Below, piece by piece: positions 45,757 to 56,650 of a stretch of 64,000 nucleotides of DNA; the stretch's first letter is position 1; each line of letters begins with the position of its first letter. Source of the DNA: Ceratothoa steindachneri (lineage: Eukaryota; Arthropoda; Malacostraca; Isopoda; Cymothoidae); assembly GCA_963969495.1 (NCBI GenBank), contig OZ018318.1, positions 99,145,357 to 99,209,356 on the forward strand. Reading direction: 5' to 3'. The translations under genes and the position numbers were made by a program. The notes under the pieces were generated by a model. It was given only the letters and a program-made list of their open reading frames with translations, was not told where the DNA came from and ran no database searches.

Positions 45757-47397
45757 AAAAGGAACATATTTAAAGGACAGGAGAATGTTTCTCTTTTCTA
45801 GCCTGTTTTGGAATATTTCCATATCCTTTAACCTATTATTTACAAAAATATTCTTTTTCATAGCTCTTCGAGTCAAGGTCCAAGCAAGAGCCACCTGACT
45901 GTCAGTGAGAAAAGTAAGATTTTCAACATTGAGATTAAAATTTGAATCACTCACAATTGTATCCATACACTTTATAGCCAAAGAAATTGCCAACAATTCT
46001 AATGATGGCAATGTTTTGTTAGGCAATGGAGTTAATTTAAATTTCCTGAAGAGCAACTTACAATTTCCATTTTGGACACAATAAATTGAAAAGAAATAAG
46101 CTTGTTTTGAGGCATCAGTAAAAATAATTAAGGAGCATGGTAGATCATCGTTGGCAACTTTGCGGGATACAGAGATATTTTCCTGACCAAGATACTTGTT
46201 GAATTTAGTGGCATAATGCTGCCATTCAGATAAAATTTCTTCTGGAAGTTCTTGATCCCAAGAATATTTATTGGTGCATAACTTCTTTATAAAAAGTTTT
46301 GCTTCAACTAATAGAGGGAAAATAAATCCTATACGATCAAACACAGATGATACAGAACTAACTATTTGTCTCTTGGTATTACACTTAGGATCTACATAAT
46401 TTAATTTAAGAGACATTTTATCATCCTCAGGTTTAAAGACATATCCCAATACTTTGGATTCCTTAGTAGTTAAAGTTTTCTCACTTGTGACAAATTGGTT
46501 GACAACATCATTAGCATTGCTACACCACTCTCTAAGTAACAATCCTGCCCCTGACATGGTACTGGACACTGCATGTCCAATCTTAATCAGAGTATTTTTA
46601 TCCCTATTAGTTAATATGAGGTTATCTACATAAAATTTATGTTGTATAATGTCTCTTACAATGACATTATTACAGTTCTGGACATGATGATATAAGACAT
46701 AATTTAATATAAAGGGTGAACAGATCAATTCAAATATAATGGTGGAATAACGGAAATAATGAAATTTATTATTATAATACACAACAAAACTAAAACAGTT
46801 CTTGTCACTATACTTATTTAATTTAATATTGAGAAAGGCTTTTGCAATATCTGCTAAAAACACATACTCATTGGTCCTAAAGTACATCAATAAACTTAAC
46901 AAGTCATTCAGCATGTCAGTACCTGCATAAACAGCTTCATTTAGTAAAGGACTGTTTTTAACTTTTAAAGATGCATTAAAGACTGGGCGAATTTTTGTAT
47001 AGTTAACTAATGGATCTTTCCTTATGATGGGTCTGTGAGGTATCAATTTATGGTCATCTGGATTGGAAGGTTCCTTAAGTTCATCTATTATACCTAATTT
47101 AAGTTGTTCCTGGAATACTTCAAAACAATTTGAATCTAAAGGACCATTCTTACTGGACACCTTTCTAGCAATAATTTTAGCTAAGTTGTAATTTGATGGG
47201 ACTTTATCCAACACATCTCTGTGCCAAGGTATATCTATATAATAATGCTCATTTTTAAACTTTATTGAATTTTTAAAGTTTTCCACTTCTTTCTCATCAT
47301 ATAGGGAAGTATTTTCTTGCCTAATACCTATGGTTTCTAGGGAATACAAGTTTTCCAGATTAAGTTCTACATCTGAATTAGGAAATGCCTCAGACAT
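45748..47397 (-). CDS. BEL reverse transcriptase and RNase H, 549-residue open frame
   Basis: This is the polymerase part of BEL pol. After an N-terminal segment (ETIGIRQENTSLYDEKE, YYIDIPWHRDVLDKVPSNYN), the palm has RPVFNASLKVKNSPLLNE, ADIAKAFLNI (Asp183) and QHKFYVDNLILTN, where the active-site YxDD reads YVDN (Asp258, Asn259). A connection region follows (TKRQIVSSVSSVFDRIGF). RNase H has Asp428 in FTDASKQAYF, Glu467 in LPSLELLAISLA and Asp499 in FLTDSQVALAW. The frame then runs to its stop within the 3' LTR, so the last RNase H residues come from the deletion junction. It is uninterrupted, unlike most frames in this window. A YxDN form could be a damaged site or a family variant. Confidence 0.88.
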   Translation of the reverse strand: MSEAFPNSDVELNLENLYSLETIGIRQENTSLYDEKEVENFKNSIKFKNEHYYIDIPWHRDVLDKVPSNYNLAKIIARKVSSKNGPLDSNCFEVFQEQLKLGIIDELKEPSNPDDHKLIPHRPIIRKDPLVNYTKIRPVFNASLKVKNSPLLNEAVYAGTDMLNDLLSLLMYFRTNEYVFLADIAKAFLNIKLNKYSDKNCFSFVVYYNNKFHYFRYSTIIFELICSPFILNYVLYHHVQNCNNVIVRDIIQHKFYVDNLILTNRDKNTLIKIGHAVSSTMSGAGLLLREWCSNANDVVNQFVTSEKTLTTKESKVLGYVFKPEDDKMSLKLNYVDPKCNTKRQIVSSVSSVFDRIGFIFPLLVEAKLFIKKLCTNKYSWDQELPEEILSEWQHYATKFNKYLGQENISVSRKVANDDLPCSLIIFTDASKQAYFFSIYCVQNGNCKLLFRKFKLTPLPNKTLPSLELLAISLAIKCMDTIVSDSNFNLNVENLTFLTDSQVALAWTLTRRAMKKNIFVNNRLKDMEIFQNRLEKRNILLSFKYVPFSL

Positions 47398-47469
47398 AGG
47401 AGAGAAATAGTTTGATTTAGGATTTAATACAAAATTAACTGCATTATTATACTGTTTAGGTACTTTAAC

Positions 47470-48276
47470 TTATGTATTCACAGAAGAGGACTTTTGGAAA
47501 GACTTTATTAAAGTTCTGACCTTTCTCTTAACTTTTCTCTTTTCAGGGATGTCAGCGTGACAAGAGACATCATGGCGGAAAGGACAAGAGGGATCAGCAG
47601 ATGCTTTTTTATGTACATTAGACAAATTGGTCAAGTCAGCAAAATTTCCAAAGTTTTTTCCCTTTATATAGGGTGATTCTACTTGGCTAGAGACATTAAA
47701 TTTATAAGAAATAGGCAAAGAAAAATCTTCATGGTTTGGCAGATCCTTGGTATTACTACAATGCTGAAATTTCTTATTGGAAATGGTAGCAGTCGGGTAT
47801 TCAATAGATCCAATGGGTATAAACCCATTTGATACTCGAAGCATTCTAGCTCCATTCAAATTTTGTAACTCAAAAAACCTGAAATGATGCAAAATATCAT
47901 TGCCTAAAATTCCACAAATATGGATTGAATCATTATGGTAATCTGGTATATTTTTACTCAGAGGGAAATCCATAAGTTTAAGCTTGTCTAAAGTTGAAGA
48001 GATACCTTTTACAGTCAGATTTAAATTTAGATTTGGTACACAGAAAAAATTTACTTGAGCTTTATCTGAACTAGGTAAGATAATGGAAGTATCAAAGGAA
48101 TAACCTTGGATGGACTTATTAATGCCCAGGCAAATTATAGGCCTTGCAATTGCTTTAGCTTTTACACTATACTTTTGAAGTTGGCTATAATCTATTATTG
48201 ATAACTGAGCCCCACTATCAAGTAGAAAAGGCATTCTCTCAAAACCTGTAGGAGTTTGAAAAAACAAGGATAACAC
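47470..48276 (-). CDS. BEL aspartic protease region
   Basis: A 268-residue open frame between gag and RT. It contains MPFLLDSGAQLSIIDYSQL with catalytic Asp20 (DSGA motif), and further on ICGILGNDILHHFRFF, the usual second-half motif of BEL proteases. The enzyme would cut the gag-pol polyprotein. The C-terminal third (Lys- and Ser-rich, ending KVRTLIKSFQKSSSV) links to the RT N-terminus. The frame is separated from gag and from RT by single stops or shifts. Confidence 0.8.
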   Translation of the reverse strand: MLSLFFQTPTGFERMPFLLDSGAQLSIIDYSQLQKYSVKAKAIARPIICLGINKSIQGYSFDTSIILPSSDKAQVNFFCVPNLNLNLTVKGISSTLDKLKLMDFPLSKNIPDYHNDSIHICGILGNDILHHFRFFELQNLNGARMLRVSNGFIPIGSIEYPTATISNKKFQHCSNTKDLPNHEDFSLPISYKFNVSSQVESPYIKGKNFGNFADLTNLSNVHKKASADPSCPFRHDVSCHADIPEKRKVKRKVRTLIKSFQKSSSVNT

Positions 48277-48312
48277 TGGATTTGCAATATCCGCCTTTGA
48301 TCCAACGGTTAG

Positions 48313-49677
48313 TCATTTGTCACTTCCTTTCCCCTTCACAGTTTTTGCAGAAGAAAGTGACAGAAGCATGGAAGGACACATTGGAGTTACATGAGTTGAG
48401 GTATGGCAACTTTTACATGAAAAAGGTAACCTACTATTAATACCTGAACATGCACTCTCTCTATGATTTAGGCTAAGATATCTACTACACATCCCAAGTT
48501 TAACAGCTCTCTTGGACCTGCTTTCAAAATTGGAATACTTTTTACAATGTATTGACGAATGATTAGTCAACTGACAAAATTTACACCCAAGTGGTTTATT
48601 CTTAACACGAGTGTCAAAATGCACATAAGTTTTATTATCCTTTTTGGTGCACTCAACAGGTCGTTTAGAAACAAACCTATCACTTTTGACCACATTACCA
48701 TCCATTTTGGTCTCAAAAGATTTTACACATTCTCTAGGTTTAATCAGTTTATAAATAGATGAAGCATGTGAAAAAATAAGAGCAGCTGATGGAAAGTTAT
48801 TTTGTACCTACCTACATAATTCTTTAAGGAAAGGTGAAAACAGTTTAGCTCTGACAATATTACTTAAGAGAACTGACCCTGAAGAACCTTCCTCGGTAAA
48901 TTTTAGACCAACTATTTCTAGTTCAAAAGTTTTTGCTTTAAGATACGAGATGAGGCCCATGTTCATTTCAAGATTAGTAAAAGGACTCCAAGTAATAATT
49001 TGGGTTAGGGTTTCATTGATCAGTAAATCCTGGTCAAAGAATTCTTCCTCTAAAATGGTCCAAGCAGCTTCAAAGTTTTCATCTGCTATGGGAAATTCTC
49101 AATTAATGACAAAGCCCTATCTTTAAGGTATGCCTTGAGGTAAACTAACTTGACTGAATTCTTCAAACCTTCAACACTATTAATGGCATTGAAAAAAGAA
49201 GCCTTAAATCTAAAAAACTCAAATGGGTCTTGCTCATTTTTTTCAAAGGGGGTAATTTGGAGTTCAGGCAACTGAACTTTAAAACCTGGTATAGACTGAG
49301 AAGTGGAGATGGGGTTATTATGACTGATACTACTGGTATTGCTGCTAGGAGAATTTGTTTCTATTAATTTAGATTCTAGAGTGCTGATACAGGATAGTAT
49401 TCCATCATTGTACTGAGTATCCAGCTCTGACAATTCTTCCAGCTCAACATCTATTGCCTCTTCCCCTAGCTCTTCTAATGAAGTAATGTATAAATAGTGG
49501 GCATTTTTGGCTTTCTTAAGAGACTCAAATTTTTCTTGAATGAAGGGTTTTTATATTTTTGAGGTATTGAGGAGTGAGGCTTTCTTCGAGTTTTTTGAGG
49601 ACATTCCTAGATATTTTAGTTAGGAAAATTTTGATGGCTCTCACCTCATCCTTGGTTGGTACTTTTACAGACATGTT
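48313..49677 (-). pseudogene. BEL gag with three zinc-binding motifs
   Basis: Gag probably starts at MSVKVPTKDEVRAIKIF (49,677). The middle (49,433-49,086) has LPELQITPFEKNEQDPFEFF, RFKASFFNAIN and LVYLKAYLKDRALSLIENF, typical of BEL gag capsid regions. After a shift it continues to ELCR, and the last frame (48,705-48,313) carries CKFCQLTNHSSIHC, CSRYLSLNHRESAC and CKSCHTSTHVTPMC, three C..C...H-type knuckles as usual in BEL. At least three frameshifts or stops are present. Confidence 0.75.
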
Positions 49678-49889
49678 AAATATAATAGCGCACAAAAATA
49701 CAAAGATTATACAAAACTTTTTCCTCAAAATCCACACAAAATAATACACAAAAATTGGACAAGGGAAAGGATCTGCCAAAAACACAAAATGGAAACTTTG
49801 CTGATGGGAAATGTTTGGTTATGGTGCAGCAATCTTAATCCTAACAAGGAAATAGGATGCTGCAATAAGTTGAATTCTTCGACTTAATA

Positions 49890-50199
49890 TGGTTAATTGA
49901 AGTTAACTGCTATATAAAGAAAGAATAACAACGAAACCCACCACAGTAAAAGAATGTAATAGGCTGCTTGTCGAAGAATTCTTCCTTTCGCTACAATACC
50001 TTCAATGTTTGTTCGAACTACGCAACGTAATCTTCCGTTCTTCTTCTTTCTGCCAGCCGGCTCTCTGTCTTCACCTCCGCTTTTTGTATCGGTGCTCTCC
50101 ACATAGATTAAATGAAAACACCGTGTCAAAGAGGTAAGGAGCGGGATAGGAAAAAAGAGAGGTGCGTGTCCGTAATACTTTATAGTGAAAAATATTCCA
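49890..50199 (-). repeat. BEL 5' LTR
   Basis: 310 bp, bounded by TGG at 49,890 and CCA at 50,197-50,199 on the plus strand, which form short inverted ends. Just inside it (49,871-49,883) is a 12-base segment complementary to part of the LTR. Confidence 0.8.
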
Positions 50200-50216
50200 A
50201 ACCCTTTTGTCATTAA

Positions 50217-50274
50217 GGCCGTAGTTCTCGAATCCTGGTCGTGAGGGGGCACGACCAGAACTACTGAAATGGCC
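50217..50274. repeat. two-tier hairpin next to the BEL element
   Basis: Outer arms GGCC and GTAGTTCT pair with AGAACTAC and GGCC. Inner arms TGGTCGTG and CACGACCA (8 bp) enclose a 6-base loop. Lies 18 bp beyond the BEL 5' LTR. Confidence 0.7.
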
Positions 50275-51358
50275 TCAAGAACAGAACTCATGGGCTTTTA
50301 TTTAAACTCAGGACCTACTTCCACTCACACACAGCTTCTTATACTAAGGCTAGCAAACCTCATTGCTACCCAGGGAAATACAGGGATTCGGGTGGACTGG
50401 CTTTTTGAGAGAGAAAACTACTCTAAGGTTTATTTGTGGCACTACCATCCCGCCACATGCTTATGAAGTAATTTCTATTACATTTTTTATCACCCTCCAT
50501 TTTTTTATTATCCCATTTACTTTTTATCCATCTTTGGATTGCATATCTTTGTACGACTTTTCATTCTTTTTCACTGAATGAAAATGCCTACATTAATTAC
50601 ATCAGTGTCTCAAATTTATAATTTTCTCCTCAATCAAATTTTTCCCATGAAAGCGTAAGGAATCTGTTCATTTTCTCAAATTATATTCTTCGTTAAATTA
50701 TTTATGATTCTCATCATTTAATATCCAATTTCATATTAATATTAAATGAGGGTCAGATCTGGAGTCATTGTATTTTCCTGGTAGATGAAAAATATTTTGA
50801 TATCGGGTAAAATAAATGTATTATTCGTTTTGTTCAAATATATATTCGGAAATCAAGTTGGATTAAATATGTATGACCCCATTATGAATTTTCTCCCATG
50901 ACGTTAATATTAACTAGGATTGAGTAATCTCTATGAATGAGGGTCAGATCTGGAGTCATTGTGTTTTTCCTGGACGTTGAATCCGGAAATAAAGTAAATA
51001 TAATCGACCACGAGTCCCAGATCTTCGTTGTCAGAAATGCTTAACTAGTCCCTGATGGTATTCAGACGTAAAAAATAGGTAATAGCGACTTCAATTGTGT
51101 GAGTTACCCGGAAAATTACTTATAAACAAAACATGCATCATAAACATGCTGTTAGGAGAATGAAAGAAGCTTCTCTAGTATCATAAAGACTAGAGAACAA
51201 AACATAAACATCTTAAAATTATTCGTTTAATTTCCTTTAAAGACATACAGAGTATGTACTCGCTGAGATTTGCCGCTGATGCGGACAACATTTGTTGTGC
51301 TCAATTTCTTGTTCCTAGAAATTTGATAAACCACCCCCTCCTTGATGTACCTACCTCC
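50275..51358. other. no gene; one diverged duplication
   Basis: GAGGGTCAGATCTGGAGTCA and the bases after it occur at about 50,748 and 50,939, and related sequence follows each copy. This suggests a diverged tandem duplication of about 190 bp. No coding sequence recognised. Confidence 0.5.
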
Positions 51359-51372
51359 ATGTCAGTTGCATG

Positions 51373-51607
51373 GTGACTCTGCCTGCTAGTTTAACGGTAG
51401 AGCTTCTTATCGGAAATCAGTAGACCCGGGTTCAAGTCCCGGCCAGGATTATTCAAGTTTTTGTTCCATTTTTATTTTTTTTACTTGTTATTCGAATATT
51501 GTTATTTATTTTTTTATCTGTCCTAGTAGTAGGCTGTGGTGTGATTACGGCAACTTTTACCCTAGGAGGTAGTCGCCAGATGGGCTCCAAAAATTAAAAA
51601 AGAAAAA
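51373..51607 (+). mobile_element. tRNA-headed SINE with LINE-derived tail
   Basis: The head (51,373-51,450) has an RNA polymerase III A-box-like TAGTTTAACGGTAGAGC and a B box GGGTTCAAGTCCC. A T-rich middle follows, then a tail TAGGCTGTGGTGTGATTACGG and AGTCGCCAGATGGGCTCC that matches the 3' end of the LINE at 36,660-36,725. The element is flanked by a 14-bp target duplication (51,359-51,372 and 51,608-51,621; ATGTCAGTTGCATG versus ATGTCAGTTGTATG). The arms of a real tRNA do not fold well, so this is not a tRNA gene. Confidence 0.85.
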
Positions 51608-51621
51608 ATGTCAGTTGTATG

Positions 51622-54180
51622 TATATTTCTCTGTGCCCAAAATGCAAATGTGATGTGCGTCCAAGACCCTTCTAAATTCCAATGTATTTCGAGAAGCACA
51701 GCTGCAATACATATACTTGAGTAAGTGAAAAGTTAAGAATGTGGGGCAACAAATAACATATTATAATGGAAACAAAATAAGGGGGTTTCTTGCCTCAATC
51801 TCCAAAAGAGTTAGCATTTAGGGAAATTTATCAAATATTTAGGTAGAAAATTCAATGCGTTTGGGTGGATTACTGAAACCTCTTTTTTCGAATTTAAAGT
51901 GAATACCAACGAGGAAATCTCCACTAGAATCTTTGTAAGAGAAGAGGTGAAGAAAGAGGAATTGGAAATGTGTGGAAGACGTATAATAAAGCCAAAAATC
52001 CTCCTCCTGACATTATGGCCAGCAAGGCAAACTGGAGAAGGATGAGCACGCAAGCCTCCAGATGTCAGCCACAGCATAGTGGCCCATGCCCCTGCCGAAA
52101 CCACCATGCGGGTAATATAAGGAAATCCCAGATGCGACACTACAAGGAAAAAGGGGCAGGAAGTGTGTGGATGTGTGGAAAAATCCACCCCCTACTAGAG
52201 CCAAGAGGAAGTGGCGAAACTTCTCCCAGCCGAACCCCCCCCCCAAAAAAAAAAATAGGGAAGAGAAGTTTTTAAAAGAAACTCGAGGTAAAATGGTAAA
52301 GGGGAGAATTTTAAAGGGAATAAAGCTCCGGTAGTCTCAATCTAGTTCAAGATAAGTGGATCCGGAAGGGCATGCCTATCCCCCAGGTGCCTTGTGTAAG
52401 TCCGCATGTGACCCCGCCCCCCCTCCTTGTGCATTGGAACACCTGAAAAGTATGATTTGCAGTACAAATAAAAAACTATTTCCTCCAGTTGAACCGTGAA
52501 AATCTATTCTCCCCGTAGGACTGAGGACCTAGGACAGAAAAGAACCAAGGGCCGATGATGACCAAGAATCAATGCTCGAGAACCAAATATAACAGGCATT
52601 CATGAGTTGTCTTTACTTTACCTCGGATTGTCCTTACGAGGAATGACCCGCGCTAAATTTAGAGCAGAAAAGGAAGCAATGATTCAAGCACCGTTTCCTC
52701 TGAGCCCACGTTGTTCAACTACTATTCTGGCACTTTTTATCAGTCCCTTTATTGATTCTGATAACAAATGGAGTATGAAAAAAGTGACTAATGGGGAAAA
52801 AGGGGAATTTTTCCTTTCTTTGACTAATGAAAACTTGGACTTATATGAAATCACGACTAGCAAAGACCATTAGGTCCGCTCTGTGGCAGGAAAAATGAGG
52901 CAAGGGGGTTTGGAGAATCTTTGGGGTAGAAAGCAAGTAGAACGTTAGTTAATCTATAGTGAGTATTACGTGTTTTTAATATGGGTGTATTAAAAATTAA
53001 ATAGGTGCGTGTCCAATTTATTTTTAAATATGTTGATTGGCGTAATTTGAACTCTATTATCATAATAGGTTCCAATATACACGATTTAATGTGAAAAATA
53101 CCCACGTAATTTTTATCTAATAACGCTTTAATTTCAACTTATGGCATTTGTTTGCATGTTGTCTTCAATATGATTAAATATTAAATCAATTTTTGTATAA
53201 TTATCGTAATCTTAAATTTTTTTAAGACTTCTCTCTTGACGCAAGAGCGATTCTTTAAACCAACTTTTATAGGGTCTTATTCACAAACCAAATGAGCTCA
53301 AGCTCCTTTTACCTATTCCTTGCAATGAAGCAAAATCTTTTTGCTTACGTGAAAACAAAATTGAGCCGCATATTTAATCTGATGACACAAGATTGATTTG
53401 TCTACGGATTTATCATCATCGTTGCCGAATGATTTTTTAATAAGGTGAAAATCGCGGCGATACTCTTCATTTTGATCATTTTCGTCCAGTCAAAACTCAT
53501 CTCCTTTTATTGCGACAGGAATAAAAATATGCATTTATAAAAATAGAATATTACTTCTTGATCTATTATTATTAGACCAAGAACGTTTGATAAATGAAGG
53601 CGATATGTTTGAAATAAAAGAAACAAATAAAAAAAAACAACTAAACTTTAAGATTTCAACAAATTTGCTATAAAGAATGGAAAAAAATGCAACAAAATAT
53701 CGTTGTTCAGTAATGAATCATAAAAGTTAATAGAATGAATGGGAATTTTGAAACAATTGCAATGAACTACAAATTAATCTCATTTTCACCTAATGACCAT
53801 TGACTACTTCTATAGCAATAAATATCCATCTTGACAACCCATTGAGCAGGCCTGCACGCTCCTCATCCACGCCATCAAGTGATTGTATCCAATAGACCAA
53901 TTTAACAGTCACTTGCTTGGCGGGGATGAGGGGCCTCTTCTAGCTGTGCCCGATGGGGTATAATGGTAACTGATCATTCCTTTAGTAACCGCATATTTTT
54001 TCGCGTACACTTTAAGGCAACTACCAATGGCTACAGAATTTAAAATCTCAATGAACGCTAATATGTCTATCGAGGTATGCCTGTGTATACTAGCTCGGGG
54101 CACAGAGTCGTACACAAGCACGGGCAGACAGCTGACCACAGGCCGCTTGAAATAGTTCTGGGGCAATTAATAAAGAGTGC
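51622..54180. other. no recognisable gene
   Basis: Short frames (52,607-52,873 plus; 53,909-54,166 minus, the latter 85 residues with no known motif) and purine-rich stretches only. Confidence 0.4.
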
Positions 54181-55660
54181 GATTTACGGTTGACCTGTTT
54201 TGACTAATGGCTTGCCAAGTTTCAGTTCAAAGGATATATAAAGGCAAAACCCCCAAAAGTAATTTTAATATATATAATAAAAAGGGGTCAATTTGTATAT
54301 ATACAAAAGGGGTGAACAAATTATTTAATAAAGGTAGTTAAATGAATTATGTTTAGATTATTGAGGTTATCTGGGGATGACCATACAAGATTGCTTTACC
54401 TTCAAGCGCGGGAGAATTGGGACGGGGGGGTTAAAGACAATGGTGAAGGTCTTCAAAAGATACTTCGGGGAATCCTGACAAGGAGGACTCGAAAATGGGG
54501 TTAGATTACTTCGTGATGAAGAATGAGATTTTCTCTGCTCCAGAGAGAAGTAATCTCAACTCGGGACGATTCTGCAGATCGGCAGTGAGTCTCAGTTTCG
54601 AAAGAACTGGAATCCTGAAGGGGTAGTAAAGATGAGAGGGCCGCACAACTCTCAGGGAATAAGGGGGCTCGATAGCTTTCTTTTGAACAGGTGCCAAAGC
54701 TTAGCGAAGGTAGATCTGCTGGCGAGATCTTCGACGAAGTACGACGACGGGTTACAGGGGTTAACGGGAAACAGAACGGAGTGGATGGCGGGCTTTCAAT
54801 CTCCTCGAGAGATGGTGAGCTTCGAGTTAAATACCCGGGTGGATGGTCCGATAAACGCCTCAAGGCCTGCTGGTCCCTAGGGGGATTCTGAGCGTCAGTC
54901 TAAGCAGACACATTCCATGATAACGCGTCGTTCCAGACGATAAAACTTGCCTCGTGATATGGGGGTAGGATTACTGTGGCTACGCAGTCTTATCGCAGGA
55001 GAGGGGGAGGGCAAGTGGCGTCCGAAAGCAAACACAGCTGTGCCGAGTGATTAAGCGAGGGACTGATTTTTTCTCGAACTTTCTAAAATTCTCACGCTGG
55101 GCGAACGTGGTCTTGAAAGGAGAGAAGGATATTTCCAAGGGGGCTTCCTCTCACGGAAGTCCTTCGAGGGCGTCACCTCACAATCTATGTTGATGCTACT
55201 TTACTATAAAAGAAAGCAAAATATTTAATTTAGATCACGACAAAATGTTACTGCTATTCTACATTCAATATGATGGAGACTCAAAATCAATCGACTACAA
55301 CATCACGACGGTTTGACAACGGCGAAAGATTAAGGAGGTGAGACTTTTCCATGGAAAGGTCGATAGAGAGAATAAACAAAAAGAAATTATGTGGAAAGAA
55401 GATGATTGTTGAACATAAAGAGTGAAATCGTAGGTGAAGGTGGTGTAGGTGGTGGTGGTTTAGGTTGTGTAGGTGATGGTGGTGTAGGTAGTCTCACTAG
55501 TGGAGATATAGGTGGTGTAGATGATGATTTAAAAAAGAATGTAAAACAACATAAGGGTTCCAAATTTCGTTATAATTGGCCGAATAGTTGCAATGTCGTT
55601 ACAAAAACTTTAATATTCAAAACGGGCACCGACCGACGACATGCTGAGATATAGAGTCGC
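54181..55660. other. GC-richer block, possible solo LTR; Gly-coding simple repeat at its end
   Basis: 54,370-55,190 is clearly less AT-rich than its surroundings and has no believable coding sequence. Its texture (short G runs, CTCGAGAGATGG, GGAAGTCCTTC) resembles the LTRs and the block at 7.9-9.1 kb, but no partner copy is in the window. At 55,433-55,525 a GGTGGTGTAGGT-type simple repeat gives a glycine-rich frame that is probably not a gene. Confidence 0.35.
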
Positions 55661-56279
55661 CCGCGACTAAAACTAAATGCACTCTTGAGCCGGATTGTAG
55701 ACTTCTCCTGTTCTCATTGAGCCAAGTCACCCTCCCGAAGTGACTGCTGATTTTATAACCTTTTACCTCTAATTTATTTCTCGCTTAATCACATAATTTG
55801 ATCACTGGCAATGTCTGAGTTAGAGTTCGTAATATTGTATAGTAAACCACTGCAAGAGAGCCCTTTAGGGGAGCAGAAAAGGGGGAACGATTATCGGTCA
55901 CGAGACAGAACCTAACTGTGGGCTACTGTTAAGGATTGGCCCAAATAGGTAGGGTGACAAAGGAGTGTGCACAATTCGGAATGTAGTCCAAACAGAATTA
56001 GGACATGTTGAAGGGCTCCTCCCACTAGGGGAGACTGGGAGATTTATCCTCAGGTTAAGATCTTTAGAAGAACCTCTCTCTTAGGATGGGGACGCGAGCA
56101 CCGCCCAGGAAGCAAAGACCCTACAGACCCCATAAGGGGTCCAATTATCTCTCCCAAACGGAATACAGAGATCTCTGCAGGAAGCATTGCAATTTATATT
56201 TTCGAACATCATAGAAATTCCACTTATGAACTGTATTTACTGTAGACTCTGTTAGGATTCACCTTAATTTGTCCGACAA
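55661..56279. other. possible 5' region of the following LINE
   Basis: Non-coding, moderately GC-rich. It precedes the LINE ORF1 and could be its 5' untranslated region. Not proven. Confidence 0.3.
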
Positions 56280-56318
56280 AAATGACATCGAACAAATCAC
56301 TACTAAAATAATCAAATC

Positions 56319-56650
56319 TTGGGTAGAAGAACACTCATGAAGGGAATTGAAAGGATAACTTCAAAGAGGCAACTATGGTTTAAAATATATGAGGTGTCGA
56401 AATTTAAGGATCATCCTCACGTTTTTAAACTCATTTGCGAGTCTACAGAAATCGCATCTAAGATCCTAGAAAAAGGGCTTCTCGATTTCAATATAAAAAT
56501 CCTAAACGCTCATATACAAAGAAAGGCCTTCCCAAACATACAGATTTGCTTTAGGTGTTAGGCCATGAAGCAACACACGACACATAATTACCCTAAAAGG
56601 ACTTGATCATCTGTTTAGAATGCGAGACAGAAGGACCTTCGTGGCGCAAT
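56319..56650 (+). pseudogene. LINE ORF1 fragment with zinc knuckle
   Basis: The frame reads RQLWFKIYEVSKFKDHPHVF, KLICESTEIASKILEKGLL and IQRKAFPNIQICFRC. After a stop the knuckle continues with AMKQHTTHNYP, where the final Cys is Tyr. It matches the ORF1 layout of the LINE at 10.8-11.7 kb (HVFKVIFRET..A.KA..IGLL.F.... then CF.C). It breaks up after 56,600. Confidence 0.6.

Larger units (their letters stand above)
45458..50199 (-). mobile_element. BEL/Pao LTR retrotransposon lacking integrase
   Basis: Read on the minus strand: 5' LTR (49,890-50,199), gag (about 49,677-48,313), protease (48,276-47,470) and RT-RNase H (47,397-45,748). Then the 3' LTR begins directly, inside the last codons of the frame. 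BEL pol normally continues with integrase, which is absent here, as is the polypurine tract. The 3' LTR also lacks its first few sense-strand bases. A deletion from RNase H into the 3' LTR explains all of this. No matching target duplication was seen. Confidence 0.85.

Noticed and set aside
51373..51450. tRNA gene
   Set aside because: A and B boxes are present, but the acceptor and anticodon stems do not pair well, and the unit has a LINE-derived tail and target duplication, so it is a SINE.
55406..55654. Glycine-rich protein gene
   Set aside because: The frame follows a GGTGGT-type simple repeat and has no other support.
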